Shown here piece after piece: positions 1 to 9,635 of a stretch of 64,000 nt of DNA. A model generated the notes under the pieces. It ran no database searches. It was given only the letters and a program-made list of their open reading frames with translations, and was not told where the DNA came from. Source of the stretch: Methanolobus psychrophilus R15 (lineage in GTDB: Archaea > Halobacteriota > Methanosarcinia > Methanosarcinales > Methanosarcinaceae); the NCBI GenBank assembly GCA_000306725.1, contig CP003083.1, positions 682,001 to 746,000 of the forward strand, in the 5' to 3' direction. Position 1 is the first letter of the stretch. Every line of letters starts with the position of its first letter. The position numbers were made by a program, and so were the translations under genes.

Positions 1-1926
1 ATCCCTATTATGGGAACTATCGGTTTTGTGATTGCAGACACCAGTACCCTCAGATTTGCGCCGGCGACCAGTAATCCCGTTTCCGGAAAGTACAAGATAC
101 GTGGCACTCTTGCTGAGGACGAGAACATGACATGGACTCCCTCAAACTTTGAAGGGTTTAAGTATAATATTTATTCAGACAATATCGACTCTGAACGGCT
201 GTTAATTCTAGCTGACCTTACGAAAGAACAAACAATTGTTCCTGCAGGAAGTCTCCTCTATGAGACAAAGATGCAAACATCATACTGTGGAGATGCGATC
301 CAATTCCAAAAGCTTGGATTGTTTGGGGAAGAATATATTCCACTAACAGACACCAGTCCAGACAAATTGGCACCACTCCTGATAAATGATGGTAATACAT
401 ATATTATGGAATCAAACCAGTCATTAATATTGGCAAATGGTTATTTTCTCCTTCCATATAAAATCGATATCGAAGGAAGTAAGGTATGGCTGAAACTTTA
501 CCAGGATGGAGAGTTCATAGACGATGAAATAATAGACACCAGCGGAACCTGGACATATCTACTGGATGGCATTCTCGGTGAAGATGATGTCGAGGTACTG
601 AAGATACATGTTGGTAGCATCTCATCTGTAACGGACTCTATTAGCATTAAGGGTGTCTGGATGATAGACTGGGAAAATACATTTGAAATTATGCCAGATG
701 ATGAATTTGGAATCCTTAAAGTAGAACCAATTAGTAATAACATGCTGCTCTTCACGAGCATACAGGATATTGACCTACGAGATAATACCGGCAGCAAGCA
801 AATTGCAGGCGATCTGTATTTCCAGGTAACAAACGACCCCGGACAACTCAGGTACTATCCTTTTATAATCCGGGATATTGTACCTGATCACGTCCTGAAC
901 AGAACCATCAGTATCCAGGAAATAAGCGGTCTGACACAGCCGATTACAAGTGCTTTTCCTGTATCCTCGATATGTGAGAACAGCCAATATACCGGCAATG
1001 TTACCTGGTCTCCTGCACATTCACCATTCCAAAGCAAAACCGTTTACACTGCAACCGTTTCGCTGACCCAGAAAGAAGGATTTGTATCAGAAGGGGTGAC
1101 TGCAGACTTCTTTACAGTTGCCGGTGCAGATACGGTGAGCAATGCCGCCAATTCCACGATTGTTACTGTAGTGTTCCCGGTAACTCTGCTCAATGACCAG
1201 ACTCCGGTATACTCGGGTGGCTCAGGTGGAAGTGGTGGCTCAAGTGGAGGCGGAGGAGGAATGACCAATGAACCCCATGAAAATATAAACGTTGTTGAAG
1301 TGAGATCAGAATCTGTTATGAGTGGCGTTCCTGTTAATTATCAGCTTGAAAAAGAGGATAACATTCTCAGTGAGATCTCCTTCACTGCCCTGCAGAACCT
1401 TGCCACATTGAAACTAAGGGTCGAGATCTTGCATGAAAGGTCCCAATTCGTGAATGCAGACCCTGAAGGAAAAGTTTACAAGCATGTAAACATCTGGTTT
1501 AATAGAGCCGGCTTTGCAGAAGGCCGACATTTCAAGGATGCTAAGGTCTCCTTTAAAGTCGAGAAAAAATGGATGGAAGAAAATGGCATCGACGTGAATT
1601 CTATAAGGTTGAACAGATATAACAATGGCAAATGGGGTCAACTGAATACAGTAATGGCTGATGCAGATATTCTCTACTATTATTTTGTTGCAGATGTTCC
1701 CGGATTCTCCCCCTTCTCTATAACAGGAGAAACAACAAAAGTCTCTGATAGTAACACAGACAAGACGATAATAGATGCTTCACTGAAAGGTCCAGACCAC
1801 ATTAAAACAAAGGAAGAGTCTTCCAGCAAAGATAAAAGGTTGATGCTATTGTATGGATCTTTTTTCGTGCTTTTAATAGCCGCAGCAGGCTATGGCCTGT
1901 TAGTAATGAGCAGGAAGAAGAGATAA
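1..1926 (+). CDS. S-layer-like surface protein with PGF-pre-PGF module (5' end cut by window)
   Basis: The frame is open to the first base, so the true start lies outside; the ATG at 10 is internal or accidental. The visible ~640 residues begin in a region resembling the S-layer family duplication domain of Methanosarcina surface proteins (about residues 1-295). A repeat of the YTATVSLTQKEGF type follows (about 300-395), then a Gly/Ser linker (about 400-420), a PGF-pre-PGF domain (about 425-580) and one C-terminal membrane helix followed by RKKR. No PEF or PGF-CTERM motif precedes the helix, so anchoring is probably by the helix itself. Role: cell-envelope structural protein, outside face of the membrane. 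The domain names are family knowledge; the surface location is inferred from the helix and composition. Confidence 0.82.
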   Translation: MPIMGTIGFVIADTSTLRFAPATSNPVSGKYKIRGTLAEDENMTWTPSNFEGFKYNIYSDNIDSERLLILADLTKEQTIVPAGSLLYETKMQTSYCGDAIQFQKLGLFGEEYIPLTDTSPDKLAPLLINDGNTYIMESNQSLILANGYFLLPYKIDIEGSKVWLKLYQDGEFIDDEIIDTSGTWTYLLDGILGEDDVEVLKIHVGSISSVTDSISIKGVWMIDWENTFEIMPDDEFGILKVEPISNNMLLFTSIQDIDLRDNTGSKQIAGDLYFQVTNDPGQLRYYPFIIRDIVPDHVLNRTISIQEISGLTQPITSAFPVSSICENSQYTGNVTWSPAHSPFQSKTVYTATVSLTQKEGFVSEGVTADFFTVAGADTVSNAANSTIVTVVFPVTLLNDQTPVYSGGSGGSGGSSGGGGGMTNEPHENINVVEVRSESVMSGVPVNYQLEKEDNILSEISFTALQNLATLKLRVEILHERSQFVNADPEGKVYKHVNIWFNRAGFAEGRHFKDAKVSFKVEKKWMEENGIDVNSIRLNRYNNGKWGQLNTVMADADILYYYFVADVPGFSPFSITGETTKVSDSNTDKTIIDASLKGPDHIKTKEESSSKDKRLMLLYGSFFVLLIAAAGYGLLVMSRKKR

Positions 1927-1933
1927 TCACTTT

Positions 1934-1969
1934 CACCTTGCCCGTGAAAAGGGCAATGGTGCTTTTCTT
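1934..1969 (+). terminator. Hairpin plus T-rich terminator of the S-layer-like gene
   Basis: Arms CACC+TTGCCC and GGGCAA+GGTG (one bulged T) enclose GTGAAAA and are followed by CTTTTCTT, eight bases after the stop codon. Typical of archaeal T-rich termination. Confidence 0.6.
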
Positions 1970-2052
1970 ACGATCATAATCGAAAAAAGGCAAAACGGTA
2001 ACTTAAAACTGAGAATGTATATTTTGTAGAAGCCCGTATTCAAGTTAAAAAG

Positions 2053-2071
2053 AAGGCTTGTGACAAGCCTT
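2053..2071. terminator. Hairpin between convergent genes
   Basis: AAGGCTTG-TGA-CAAGCCTT is a perfect 8-bp stem with a 3-base loop, followed by TTTAC on the plus strand. It lies between the convergent S-layer-like and slipin genes and could stop read-through in either direction. Confidence 0.45.
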
Positions 2072-2074
2072 TTA

Positions 2075-2102
2075 CAAAAAACAGATCACCCCTTATCGGG
2101 GT
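2075..2102 (-). terminator. Terminator of the slipin gene, stop codon in the loop
   Basis: On the minus strand ACCCC-GATAA-GGGGT carries the TAA stop in its loop and is followed by GATCTG and six T residues. Confidence 0.6.
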
Positions 2103-2860
2103 TTGTTCTGGAGAGCCTTGGACATGGCTGCGATCTCCCCCATCTCGATGGAGTTGGCCACAACTATCATGTTCCCTTCCCTTGCGATCTCTGCCAGTGT
2201 CTGCAGTTCCCTGAGCTTGATGGTTACAGGGACTTCCTCGTACAGACGGGCAGCTTCCATCATCTTCTGAGCTGCAATGAACTCACCGTCAGCAAGGATG
2301 ATACGGGCACGTTTCTCACGCTCTGCCTCTGCCTGCTTTGCGATGGCACGCAGCATTGTATCGTCAATGCTGACATCCCTGAGAGTTACAGCTGTTACCT
2401 TGATACCCCATGGGTCCGTGGAAATGTCAAGTGATTCCTGTATACTAAGATTGATCGCATCCCTTTTAGCCAGGACATCATCAAGGTCGATCTGACCTAC
2501 AACATCACGGAGCGTAGTCTGTGCAAGGGTGGAGGTCGCATACTTGTAGTTCTCAATTTCGTTGACAGCCCTTGAAGGATCGACAACCTTGTAATACACA
2601 ACAGCATCAACAGCAACGGTAACGTTGTCCCTGGTAATGACCGCCTGCTTGGGGACATCTATGGTAACGACACGAAGGTCCACTTTTACCACTGTGTCTA
2701 TAATAGGGATTATGAAGAACAGGCCGGGGCCTTTAATGCCGCTTAGTCTTCCAAGACGGAAAATAACAACACGTTCGTATTCATTGACTATCTGTATTGC
2801 CTTGGAAATAATAAAGATCGCAGCAATAGCTGCTATAATTACAATTTGATCTAATGCCAT
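2093..2860 (-). CDS. Slipin (stomatin-like SPFH/band 7 membrane protein)
   Basis: About 255 residues when started at MALDQIVII. The frame is open 18 codons further upstream, but those residues look non-conserved and the chosen start puts the hydrophobic N-terminal anchor (about residues 5-24) first, as in the family. Next come the SPFH domain (EYERVVIFRLGR, GPGLFFIIP, VDLR, VTVAVDAVVYYKV) and a charged helical segment (AIAKQAEAEREKRARII) that drives oligomerisation. Slipins form membrane-bound oligomeric rings. In many archaea they sit beside an NfeD-type protease partner, but none is visible here. Single-gene unit convergent with the S-layer-like gene. Confidence 0.9.
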   Translation of the reverse strand: MALDQIVIIAAIAAIFIISKAIQIVNEYERVVIFRLGRLSGIKGPGLFFIIPIIDTVVKVDLRVVTIDVPKQAVITRDNVTVAVDAVVYYKVVDPSRAVNEIENYKYATSTLAQTTLRDVVGQIDLDDVLAKRDAINLSIQESLDISTDPWGIKVTAVTLRDVSIDDTMLRAIAKQAEAEREKRARIILADGEFIAAQKMMEAARLYEEVPVTIKLRELQTLAEIAREGNMIVVANSIEMGEIAAMSKALQNKPR

Positions 2861-3323
2861 TTTCGGTACTCTTTGAATTAAAATATAATTATTGGCCAGC
2901 TCCATGGAGAGCATATCAAAACGATATCAACAAATCACAACGCCACAATCATTATCGATACGTGGAATTGCATTTGGAAACATTGCTGACTTTGTTTGTC
3001 ACATGGATATAGAAGTTTTCTGTGACTCTTATGAACTATAAGTATACGAATCTGGGTGTTAAAAAGACATCGCTACCATTTCCAATGGTTAAAAGTAATT
3101 GTAGCAGGCTGTAGCAGGCCAGATATTCACGACCCCTGCGCAATTATACGCTACCTACAGGCAGCTTAATTATAGCAAAGGTCGCGGGAGCAACTGTCCT
3201 GATGGCTACATTCCTCTGCGGGAACAGAAACGAAAAAGACATATAAATGAAATGTAACAATACGTCATAACTGAAATATCTTTATATGGTAAACGCGACA
3301 TATACCCAAGAGAGTGTGGGCAC
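2861..3323. other. Divergent intergenic region
   Basis: About 460 bases between the slipin and the sugar-nucleotide operon. I see no gene. It holds a small hairpin (CCATT-TCC-AATGG near 3075), the direct repeat GTAGCAGGC x2 near 3100-3120, and near its right end the TATA-like element of the rightward operon. Confidence 0.5.
3279..3290 (+). promoter_or_regulatory. TATA-like element of the diacetamido-sugar operon
   Basis: TCTTTATATGGT lies about 35-45 bases before the ATG at 3324, leaving a short leader. No strong ribosome binding site is seen before that ATG. Confidence 0.4.
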
Positions 3324-3995
3324 ATGCACAATAGTACGAACAGTTATATCCATGCATCTGCAAAGATATATGGCTCCACGACCATCGGGGAAAATTGTAC
3401 GGTCATGGAGAATGTGATCCTCGGATATCCGCAGCACGACATACTGCTCCAGGTAACTTCACAGGGAAAGATGATCGAGGACTTTGAGTTCCCAGGATGT
3501 GATATCGGCAGCGACTCTTTCATCCGGGCAGGTACGACCATCTTCAGCAATGTAAAGACCGGGAGCAGGTTCAGGACAGGTCACAATGCCATGATCAGGG
3601 AGAAAACGGTCTTTGGCGATAATGTACTGGTGGGGACCAACGTGATAATCGACGGCAATGTAAGTATCGGAAGCAATGTGAGCATCCAGGGGAACGTTTA
3701 CATTCCGACGCATGTGACCATAGAGGATAACGTCTTCATAGGACCATGTGCCGTGCTCGCGAACGATAAGTACCCTGTGAGAGGAGAATACCATCCTATA
3801 GGTCCTGTTATCAGGAAAGGAGCTTCTATCGGAGCCAACTCGACCCTGGTACCGGGAATAGAGGTAGGGGAGGGCGCCATGGTCGCAGCGGGCGCTCTTG
3901 TCACAAAGGACGTGCCTGCATGGAAACTTGCCCTTGGCTGTCCTGCCAGGATAACAGACCTGCCTGAAAGACTGCAAAGCCTGAACAAAATATAA
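3324..3995 (+). CDS. Left-handed beta-helix N-acetyltransferase, WbpD-like
   Basis: 223 residues made almost entirely of hexapeptide repeats ([63 protein letters not shown]), ending in the usual [14 protein letters not shown] element. Such trimers move an acetyl group from acetyl-CoA to an amino sugar. The neighbours are an aminotransferase, a Gfo/Idh/MocA oxidoreductase and a UDP-sugar 6-dehydrogenase, which matches the WbpA-B-E-D set. The likely reaction is therefore 3-N-acetylation of UDP-GlcNAc(3NH2)A. First gene of the operon, 45 bases before the aminotransferase. Substrate is inferred from context. Confidence 0.85.
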   Translation: MHNSTNSYIHASAKIYGSTTIGENCTVMENVILGYPQHDILLQVTSQGKMIEDFEFPGCDIGSDSFIRAGTTIFSNVKTGSRFRTGHNAMIREKTVFGDNVLVGTNVIIDGNVSIGSNVSIQGNVYIPTHVTIEDNVFIGPCAVLANDKYPVRGEYHPIGPVIRKGASIGANSTLVPGIEVGEGAMVAAGALVTKDVPAWKLALGCPARITDLPERLQSLNKI

Positions 3996-4040
3996 CTTAA
4001 CGTTATAGTGTTAACAAATTTGTAAACCTTTAGTGATAAC

Positions 4041-5123
4041 ATGATACTTGTAGCAAAGCCGCAACTTGACGAGGCCGAGATAGAGGCAGTCAGCGATGTA
4101 CTGCGCTCGGGAATGATAGCCCAGGGACAGCGCGTTGCCGATTTCGAACAGGCCTTCGCAGAATACAACGGTGTCGAACATGCTGTTGCAGTGAACTCGG
4201 GGACTGCTGCCCTGCATGCAGCCCTGCTGGCCCACGGAATAGGTAAAGGGGATGAGGTGATCACAAGCCCCTTCAGTTTCGTAGCTACTGCAAACTCCGT
4301 ACTGTTCACCGGTGCAACACCGGTCTTTGCAGATATTGAACCTGAGACGTTTAATATCGATCCGGACCTCATGGCCGAAAAGATAGGACCCAGGACAAAG
4401 GCCATTATGCCCGTCCACCTGTACGGCCACCCCGCAGAGATGGACGCTATCCGGGACATAGCAGAAGACAGGCATCTATTGATCATTGAGGATGCATGCC
4501 AGTCCCATGGAGCCACTTTCCAAGGCAAGAAGGTCGGTTCCTTTGGTACAGGGGCTTTCAGCTTTTATCCTACCAAGAACATGACCACCAGCGAAGGCGG
4601 CATGCTCACGACCAATAGCAAAAGTGTCGCTGAAAAAGCCCGTATGATCCGTGCCCATGGTTCCGCACAGCGTTACCTGCACGAGATGCTAGGGTACAAC
4701 CTGCGCATGACAGATATCTGTGCAGCTATCGGCCTGGTGCAGCTGCAGAAGCTGGACAGGTATACAGCACAGCGACAGCAGAATGCAGGCCGCCTGACTG
4801 AGGGGTTGCGTGGTACGGAGAACATCACATGCCCTACAGTAAAGAACGGGTGCGGCCATGTCTTCCATCAGTACACTGTGCGTACGACAAGAAGGGACGA
4901 CCTTGCGGCTTACCTTAACGACAAGGGCATAGGCACAGGCATACACTACCCCATTCCCATACACAGGCAGCCTTACTACCAGGAACTGGGATACACGGAC
5001 AGCATGCCGCTGTCTGAGAAGGCCAGCCGGGAAGTCCTCTCACTGCCGGTACATCCGCAGCTTACAGATAGCGATATTAACCATATCATAAGCAGTATAA
5101 AGGAATGGAGTGGTAACAGGTGA
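4041..5123 (+). CDS. DegT/DnrJ/EryC1 sugar aminotransferase, WbpE-like
   Basis: 360 residues, normal length for the family. PLP-enzyme landmarks are [11 protein letters not shown] (about 52-62), EDACQSHGA (150-158) and [14 protein letters not shown], in which K179 should form the internal aldimine. In the WbpE branch it transfers an amino group from glutamate to the 3-keto sugar made by the next gene product. Its stop overlaps the following start by four bases (GTGA), indicating translational coupling. The exact sugar is inferred from the gene set. Confidence 0.88.
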   Translation: MILVAKPQLDEAEIEAVSDVLRSGMIAQGQRVADFEQAFAEYNGVEHAVAVNSGTAALHAALLAHGIGKGDEVITSPFSFVATANSVLFTGATPVFADIEPETFNIDPDLMAEKIGPRTKAIMPVHLYGHPAEMDAIRDIAEDRHLLIIEDACQSHGATFQGKKVGSFGTGAFSFYPTKNMTTSEGGMLTTNSKSVAEKARMIRAHGSAQRYLHEMLGYNLRMTDICAAIGLVQLQKLDRYTAQRQQNAGRLTEGLRGTENITCPTVKNGCGHVFHQYTVRTTRRDDLAAYLNDKGIGTGIHYPIPIHRQPYYQELGYTDSMPLSEKASREVLSLPVHPQLTDSDINHIISSIKEWSGNR

Positions 5124-6052
5124 TAAGAGCAGGAGTCATTGGCGCAGGAGCAATGGGAAAGAACCACATTCGCATCTACAGCGAGATGCCGGGTGTGGAG
5201 CTTGTAGGTATCTCTGACATTGATCAGAACCTTGTGAACGGACTTGCCAAACAGTACGGGACCGAGGCGTTCACGGATTACAAACAGCTGCTGGCAAAGG
5301 GATTGGATGCAGTAAGTATCGTTGTACCAACCCGGATGCATCGCCAGGTAGCTATTGACGCTATAGAGGCAGGTGCTAATGTGCTGGTGGAAAAACCTAT
5401 TGCTGACAGCGTCGAGAACGCAGAGGCCATAGTCAACTCCGCAAAGGAACACAAACGCTTTGTGATGGTAGGCCATATAGAGCGATTCAATCCGGCAGTC
5501 ATCAGGCTCAAGGAAATAATCGATTCCGGGTTACTGGGAAAGATAGTGTCCATCTCTACAACCAGGGTCGGCCCCTACAACCCCAGGATAAGGGACGTGG
5601 GAGTCATCCTCGATATTGGAGTGCATGACATCGATGTGATATCCTATCTCTATAACAGGCATGCGAACCAGGTCTATGCTGTGGCAGGAGCTGACATCCA
5701 CTCGATGGAGGACCACGCCACGATACACATGCGTTTCGATAACGAATTCTCAGGGCTTGTGGAGGTTAACTGGCTTACCCCGCACAAAGTAAGGAAACTT
5801 ACGGCTGTGGGTGTCAAGGGGGTCGCCTACCTGGACTATGTTGACCAGACCGTGGAGCTCCACGACAGCGGCTGGGTCAGGAAGGCCAAGATAGAGCAGA
5901 GAGAGCCTCTCAGGAACGAGCTTGAACATTTCATCGATTGCATAAGGAACCGGACGCAGCCTTATCCTGCTGGCGAGGATGGCATGCACGCTCTGCAGGT
6001 CGGATTGTCTGCAATCAGGTCCTATAAAGAGAAACAATTGATACAAATTTGA
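5120..6052 (+). CDS. Gfo/Idh/MocA NAD-dependent sugar oxidoreductase, WbpB-like
   Basis: 310 residues starting at a GTG that overlaps the previous stop. Rossmann motif GVIGAGAMG (5-13), then VVPTRMH and the conserved EKP (91-93). [10 protein letters not shown] and [13 protein letters not shown] supply the usual catalytic-site residues. WbpB oxidises carbon 3 of UDP-GlcNAcA to the keto form that WbpE aminates. Third gene of the operon. Confidence 0.86.
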   Translation: MIRAGVIGAGAMGKNHIRIYSEMPGVELVGISDIDQNLVNGLAKQYGTEAFTDYKQLLAKGLDAVSIVVPTRMHRQVAIDAIEAGANVLVEKPIADSVENAEAIVNSAKEHKRFVMVGHIERFNPAVIRLKEIIDSGLLGKIVSISTTRVGPYNPRIRDVGVILDIGVHDIDVISYLYNRHANQVYAVAGADIHSMEDHATIHMRFDNEFSGLVEVNWLTPHKVRKLTAVGVKGVAYLDYVDQTVELHDSGWVRKAKIEQREPLRNELEHFIDCIRNRTQPYPAGEDGMHALQVGLSAIRSYKEKQLIQI

Positions 6053-6125
6053 TCTGTATAGTTAAATGGTATTTCCATTGACAAATTCCATGATAAATTT
6101 ATTTAATTAAAGTCTACGTGATACT

Positions 6126-7577
6126 ATGAGCAGTAAACTTGAAAATATTTTAAGGGAAAGAGGCCCCATTAAGAAGATAGGGGTCATCGGTATGGGATAT
6201 GTGGGCATTCCGGCAGCAGCATTGTTCGCCGATTCGGACAGGTTCGACCATGTCCTGGGATTCCAGAGAGCTTCGCCTTCATCAGGCTATAAGATAGATA
6301 TGCTCAACAGCGGAGAGAGTCCGCTTAAGGGAGAGGAGCCCGGACTTGAGGAGCTACTGGCAAAGGTCGTCAGGGCAGGAAAGTTTGAGTGCACATCGGA
6401 TTTCTCAAGGATAGCCGAACTGGATGCCGTGGCGCTGGCAATTCAGACACCTTTTGCAGACTCCAAAGCCCTTGAGCCGGATTTCGGAGCCCTGAAGGAT
6501 GGCATACGCAACGTAGGAAAATACCTGCAGCCGGGCATGCTTGTGGTGCTTGAGTCCACTATCACGCCGGGGACAACCGACGGCATGGGCCGTGAGATAC
6601 TGGAGGAGGAATCCGGTCTTATTGCAGGCGAGGATTTCGCACTTGCCCACGCTCCCGAAAGGGTGATGGTCGGCAGGCTGCTGCGCAATATCCAGGAGCA
6701 CGACCGTATTGTGGGCGGTATCGACGCTCCCAGCACACAGAGAGCTGTCGAACTGTACTCTCCGGTCCTGACAAAGGGGAAAGTGATACCAATGTCCGCA
6801 ACAGCTGCCGAGGTCACAAAGACTGCCGAGAACACCTTCAGGGACCTGCAGATAGCAGCCGCCAACCAGCTTGCGCTCTACTGCGAGGCCATGGGGATCA
6901 ACGTATACGATGTGAGAGCAGGCATTGACAGCCTTAAGGGTGAGGGTATCACCAGGGCCATACTCTATCCCGGCGCCGGGGTGGGCGGGCACTGCCTTAC
7001 CAAGGATACCTATCACCTTGAGCGCGGCGTAAAACTTGGCCAGGAGCCACTGGACTATCCTGCAGATGCTGAGTCTATCTATGTTCTTGCAAGAAGGGTG
7101 AACGACTTCATGCCGATGCACATGTACAACCTCACAGAGGCAGCCCTCGTCAGAGTTAACAGGCAGGTGAAAGGCTCAAAGATAGCCATGCTGGGCTGGG
7201 CTTTCATCAACGATTCTGATGACGCACGCAACCCGCCTTCTGAGCCTTACAGGGACATGGCCAGGGATGCAGGGGCACAGGTTATCGTACACGACCCACA
7301 CGTACTCCAGTATCCTGATGTAGAAATACACAGGGACATAGATGAGGTCGTAAAGGGAGCAGACGCTGTTGTCATCCTTACCGGCCATAAGGAATACTTC
7401 GGCCTTGACCCGGAGAGACTGAAGGCGCTGACTGGCAAGAGTAACCCGGTGATAATAGACGGCAGGAATGTCATCAACCCTGACAGGTTCATTGATGCCG
7501 GCTTTGTCTACAAGGGCATAGGCCGCGGGGACAAGAACCAGCATGCGATAAAAACAGCAGTTAAACTAAGCACCTAA
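6126..7577 (+). CDS. UDP-N-acetyl sugar 6-dehydrogenase (WbpA/WecC type)
   Basis: 483 residues. NAD site GMGYVG (22-27), substrate and middle-domain motifs (HAPERVMVGR, AAEVTKTAENTFRDLQIA), catalytic Cys290 in GVGGHCLTKD, and the C-terminal domain from KIAMLGWAF. It oxidises the 6-hydroxyl of a UDP-HexNAc to the carboxylate in two NAD-dependent steps. With the three preceding genes it would complete UDP-GlcNAc(3NAc)A. UDP-ManNAc dehydrogenase activity is an alternative that sequence alone cannot exclude. It follows the other genes after 73 bases that include a possible own promoter (T/A-rich, about 6090-6108). Confidence 0.88.
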   Translation: MSSKLENILRERGPIKKIGVIGMGYVGIPAAALFADSDRFDHVLGFQRASPSSGYKIDMLNSGESPLKGEEPGLEELLAKVVRAGKFECTSDFSRIAELDAVALAIQTPFADSKALEPDFGALKDGIRNVGKYLQPGMLVVLESTITPGTTDGMGREILEEESGLIAGEDFALAHAPERVMVGRLLRNIQEHDRIVGGIDAPSTQRAVELYSPVLTKGKVIPMSATAAEVTKTAENTFRDLQIAAANQLALYCEAMGINVYDVRAGIDSLKGEGITRAILYPGAGVGGHCLTKDTYHLERGVKLGQEPLDYPADAESIYVLARRVNDFMPMHMYNLTEAALVRVNRQVKGSKIAMLGWAFINDSDDARNPPSEPYRDMARDAGAQVIVHDPHVLQYPDVEIHRDIDEVVKGADAVVILTGHKEYFGLDPERLKALTGKSNPVIIDGRNVINPDRFIDAGFVYKGIGRGDKNQHAIKTAVKLST

Positions 7578-7592
7578 TCGGTGCTTTCTTTT
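7568..7592 (+). terminator. Terminator hairpin spanning two convergent stop codons
   Basis: AAGCACC-TAATC-GGTGCTT (7-bp stem) is followed by TCTTTTT. The loop holds the TAA of the dehydrogenase, and the stop codon of the convergent VanZ-like gene overlaps it, so a single structure closes both transcripts. Confidence 0.6.
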
Positions 7593-8182
7593 TCGTGCTT
7601 TCTTTTTCTTCTTTCCTGCAGGCCCCACAGTATAAGCGAGAGGAGAATTATCTGGGCCAGTAAGAGACCAAGGCCGTTAGCGAACACATCGTGTACACTG
7701 CCTGTGCGTCCCGGTACGTATGTCTGGTGGATCTCGTCGCTTATGCCATAAAGGATACCCACAATGAAAGCAAAAGGAGCTGCATACTTACTCATAACAG
7801 GATTGTCCGAGTGCCTGAAGGTCATGTGCAGAAAGACACCCAGTCCAAAGTAGAGGAACATGTGGGCGACCTTGTCCTTATGCAGATAGGCATATTCCAC
7901 AAGATCCGTGACAAAATAGATACCTGCACCTTCAAGGAGATCCTGGATGGCGTACATCAGCGGTATCTTGAAGATATGTGTAGGCACCTGGATGTCAGAC
8001 CGTGATGACAGGTAGAATATCATTGCAGCATATGCAATGGTAATTGACAGGAAGATGTACTTCTTGTTGTTCCTGTAATCAAAGCTCAATACCTTGTTAA
8101 TGATATTAAGGAAACCCCTTACCAGGAGAAGCACCCAGAGCACTATCCGGGCGACCAGTTTATTCTCTAATAGGCTTGGCAT
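7574..8182 (-). CDS. VanZ-like family membrane protein
   Basis: 202 residues with about four or five hydrophobic segments. It carries the VanZ signature: DKVAHMFLYFGLGVF (about 103-117), then GISDEIHQTYVPGRTGSVHDVFANGLG (about 147-173), close to the consensus DE-HQ-FVPGR. VanZ proteins lower teicoplanin sensitivity in bacteria. In archaea the family is linked only loosely to envelope glycan metabolism and has no established activity. Its stop overlaps the convergent dehydrogenase stop. Confidence 0.85.
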   Translation of the reverse strand: MPSLLENKLVARIVLWVLLLVRGFLNIINKVLSFDYRNNKKYIFLSITIAYAAMIFYLSSRSDIQVPTHIFKIPLMYAIQDLLEGAGIYFVTDLVEYAYLHKDKVAHMFLYFGLGVFLHMTFRHSDNPVMSKYAAPFAFIVGILYGISDEIHQTYVPGRTGSVHDVFANGLGLLLAQIILLSLILWGLQERRKRKHEKESTD

Positions 8183-8228
8183 AGGATATTAGATAAACAG
8201 GCTTAATGTTAAAATAATTATCCCGCAA

Positions 8229-8279
8229 TTTGCCCTCATTTTACCCACATTTTACCTACATTTTGCCCACATCTTCCCG
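8229..8279. repeat. 11-bp tandem repeat
   Basis: Three full 11-base units (TTTTACCCACA, TTTTACCTACA, TTTTGCCCACA) are flanked by degenerate partial units. They lie upstream of the VanZ-like gene and after the epimerase stop. Four near-regular units and no spacers, so this is not CRISPR. Confidence 0.75.
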
Positions 8280-8319
8280 TACTTTATCGGATCTTATCTC
8301 CTGCATGGCCTATACTGGC

Positions 8320-9240
8320 CTATGCCTGACCCGGCTTTTGCGCTTGAATAACCTCGATAAGTCCACTTCGCAGATCCACTTTCGGGGAATAGCCTGCCTT
8401 TTTCGCCCTAGAGATATCGGAATAGCTGTCTCTGATGTCCCCTTGAACCGGGTCCCTGAACTCTATGCCTGCATCTGAGCCAAAAGCATCCAGTACCATC
8501 CTGGCAAGCTCATCTATTCTTGTGCTTATGCCTGTGCCCACATTGAACACTACACCTTGGGGCTGTTCATCATCCATGAGCATGGAGATCATATCAACAA
8601 CGTCATGGGCAGACACAAAGTCCCTTGTCTGTGAACCGTCCCCAAAGATGATGGGGGGTAAACCCTGGCTTACCCTGCTGATGAATTTGGAGATGACACC
8701 GGAATAGGGATTGGATGGGTCCTGGCGCGGGCTGTAGATGTTAAAGGGGCGTATGCAGACGGCTGGCAGGCCATAGGCCCTGTTATACATGATGCAGTAC
8801 TTCTCACCGCATAGCTTGCTTGCACCGTAGGGAGACATAGGATCCTGCGGGTGTTCCTCGTCTATCGGGAGATACTGAGGGTTACCGTATACGGCAGCAG
8901 AGCTGGTGTAGATGAACTTCCTTGCACCACCAAGACGTGCACCTTCAAGCAGGTTGAGAGTGCCAAATGCATTGTTCTGCGCGTCGAAAACAGGCTCCTG
9001 CATGGAGCGCACCACACTTATCTGGGCCGCGGTGTGGATCACCACATCATGGTCAGCTGCCAGATCCCGGGCTATGGGGGAGAGGATATCCTCTTTTACA
9101 AGACGTACACCTTCAGGGACAACATACCTGCTGCCGGATGACATATTATCCAGCACTGTGACCTGTGAGCATGCATGCAGCCTGTCCACAAGGTAACTTC
9201 CGATCTGCCCCAGACCACCTGTGATCAGAATTTTTTCCAT
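8320..9240 (-). CDS. NAD-dependent nucleotide-sugar epimerase/dehydratase (GalE-like)
   Basis: 306 residues, an extended short-chain dehydrogenase. NAD motif GGLGQIG (8-14), VVIHTAAQISV (66-76), catalytic Ser near TSSAAVYG (112-119) and Y138-x3-K142 in YGASK. IRPFNIYSPRQ and GDGSQTRDFVSAHDVV are typical of archaeal UDP-glucose/GlcNAc 4-epimerases. It would interconvert UDP-sugars for surface glycans. The exact substrate cannot be read from sequence. Monocistronic, leftward. Confidence 0.85.
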   Translation of the reverse strand: MEKILITGGLGQIGSYLVDRLHACSQVTVLDNMSSGSRYVVPEGVRLVKEDILSPIARDLAADHDVVIHTAAQISVVRSMQEPVFDAQNNAFGTLNLLEGARLGGARKFIYTSSAAVYGNPQYLPIDEEHPQDPMSPYGASKLCGEKYCIMYNRAYGLPAVCIRPFNIYSPRQDPSNPYSGVISKFISRVSQGLPPIIFGDGSQTRDFVSAHDVVDMISMLMDDEQPQGVVFNVGTGISTRIDELARMVLDAFGSDAGIEFRDPVQGDIRDSYSDISRAKKAGYSPKVDLRSGLIEVIQAQKPGQA

Positions 9241-9369
9241 GTAGGTTAATACAGGAAGAATTATAAAATATTAATGTAGCCGCAGAAAGAAGGAAAGAAA
9301 GATTACAACACTATAGAGAAAACCCAAAAATAGAAAATAAAAAGAAAAGCAGGTCCAAAGCAGGCCAGC

Positions 9370-9525
9370 TCAGCCAGCCAGTACTTCCAGTCTTTCCCTG
9401 CTTACTGCTTCAGAGCCTGAGTACATCATACAGTGAAGAGTACAATACATCTTCTCACGGATGAAATCCTCATAAACGTATATCGGACTACCACATGTTG
9501 CACATTTCGTTTCCACTAATTTCAC
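9370..9525 (-). CDS. Small CxxC...CxxxC putative zinc protein (51 aa, GTG start)
   Basis: The reading frame is open much further upstream, but those extra codons run through the promoter. I choose the GTG at 9525 because GGTGG lies five bases before it. The product has Cys8 and Cys11 (KCATCGS), Cys28 and Cys32 (YCTLHC), a compact four-cysteine zinc-binding pattern, and ends LEVLAG. No function is recognised; a regulator or small adaptor is possible. A TATA box at 9636-9650 and an ATCATCATAAT element at 9671-9681 lie upstream, as for three PEF-CTERM genes in this window. Confidence 0.62.
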   Translation of the reverse strand: MKLVETKCATCGSPIYVYEDFIREKMYCTLHCMMYSGSEAVSRERLEVLAG

Positions 9526-9635
9526 ATTTACCACCAATTGACTTCGATATGTGCAGCGCCTATAGATGCTGCATACCACCTGTGAATAGACAATAACCCA
9601 TTTGATCCTATTCAACTGCTTTATGCTAACACCTT

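Noticed and set aside
10-1926. PEF- or PGF-CTERM sorting signal on the first protein
   Set aside because: A C-terminal helix with RKKR is present, but no PEF or PGF triplet precedes it.
3095-3125. GTAGCAGGC direct repeat as a regulatory array
   Set aside because: Only two copies, no dyad, and not near the promoter; chance duplication cannot be excluded.
3698-4528. Long leftward open frame (276 codons) over the acetyltransferase and aminotransferase genes
   Set aside because: It is antisense to two clear enzymes, has serine/alanine-rich low-complexity translation and no family match; it is a shadow of the codon pattern.
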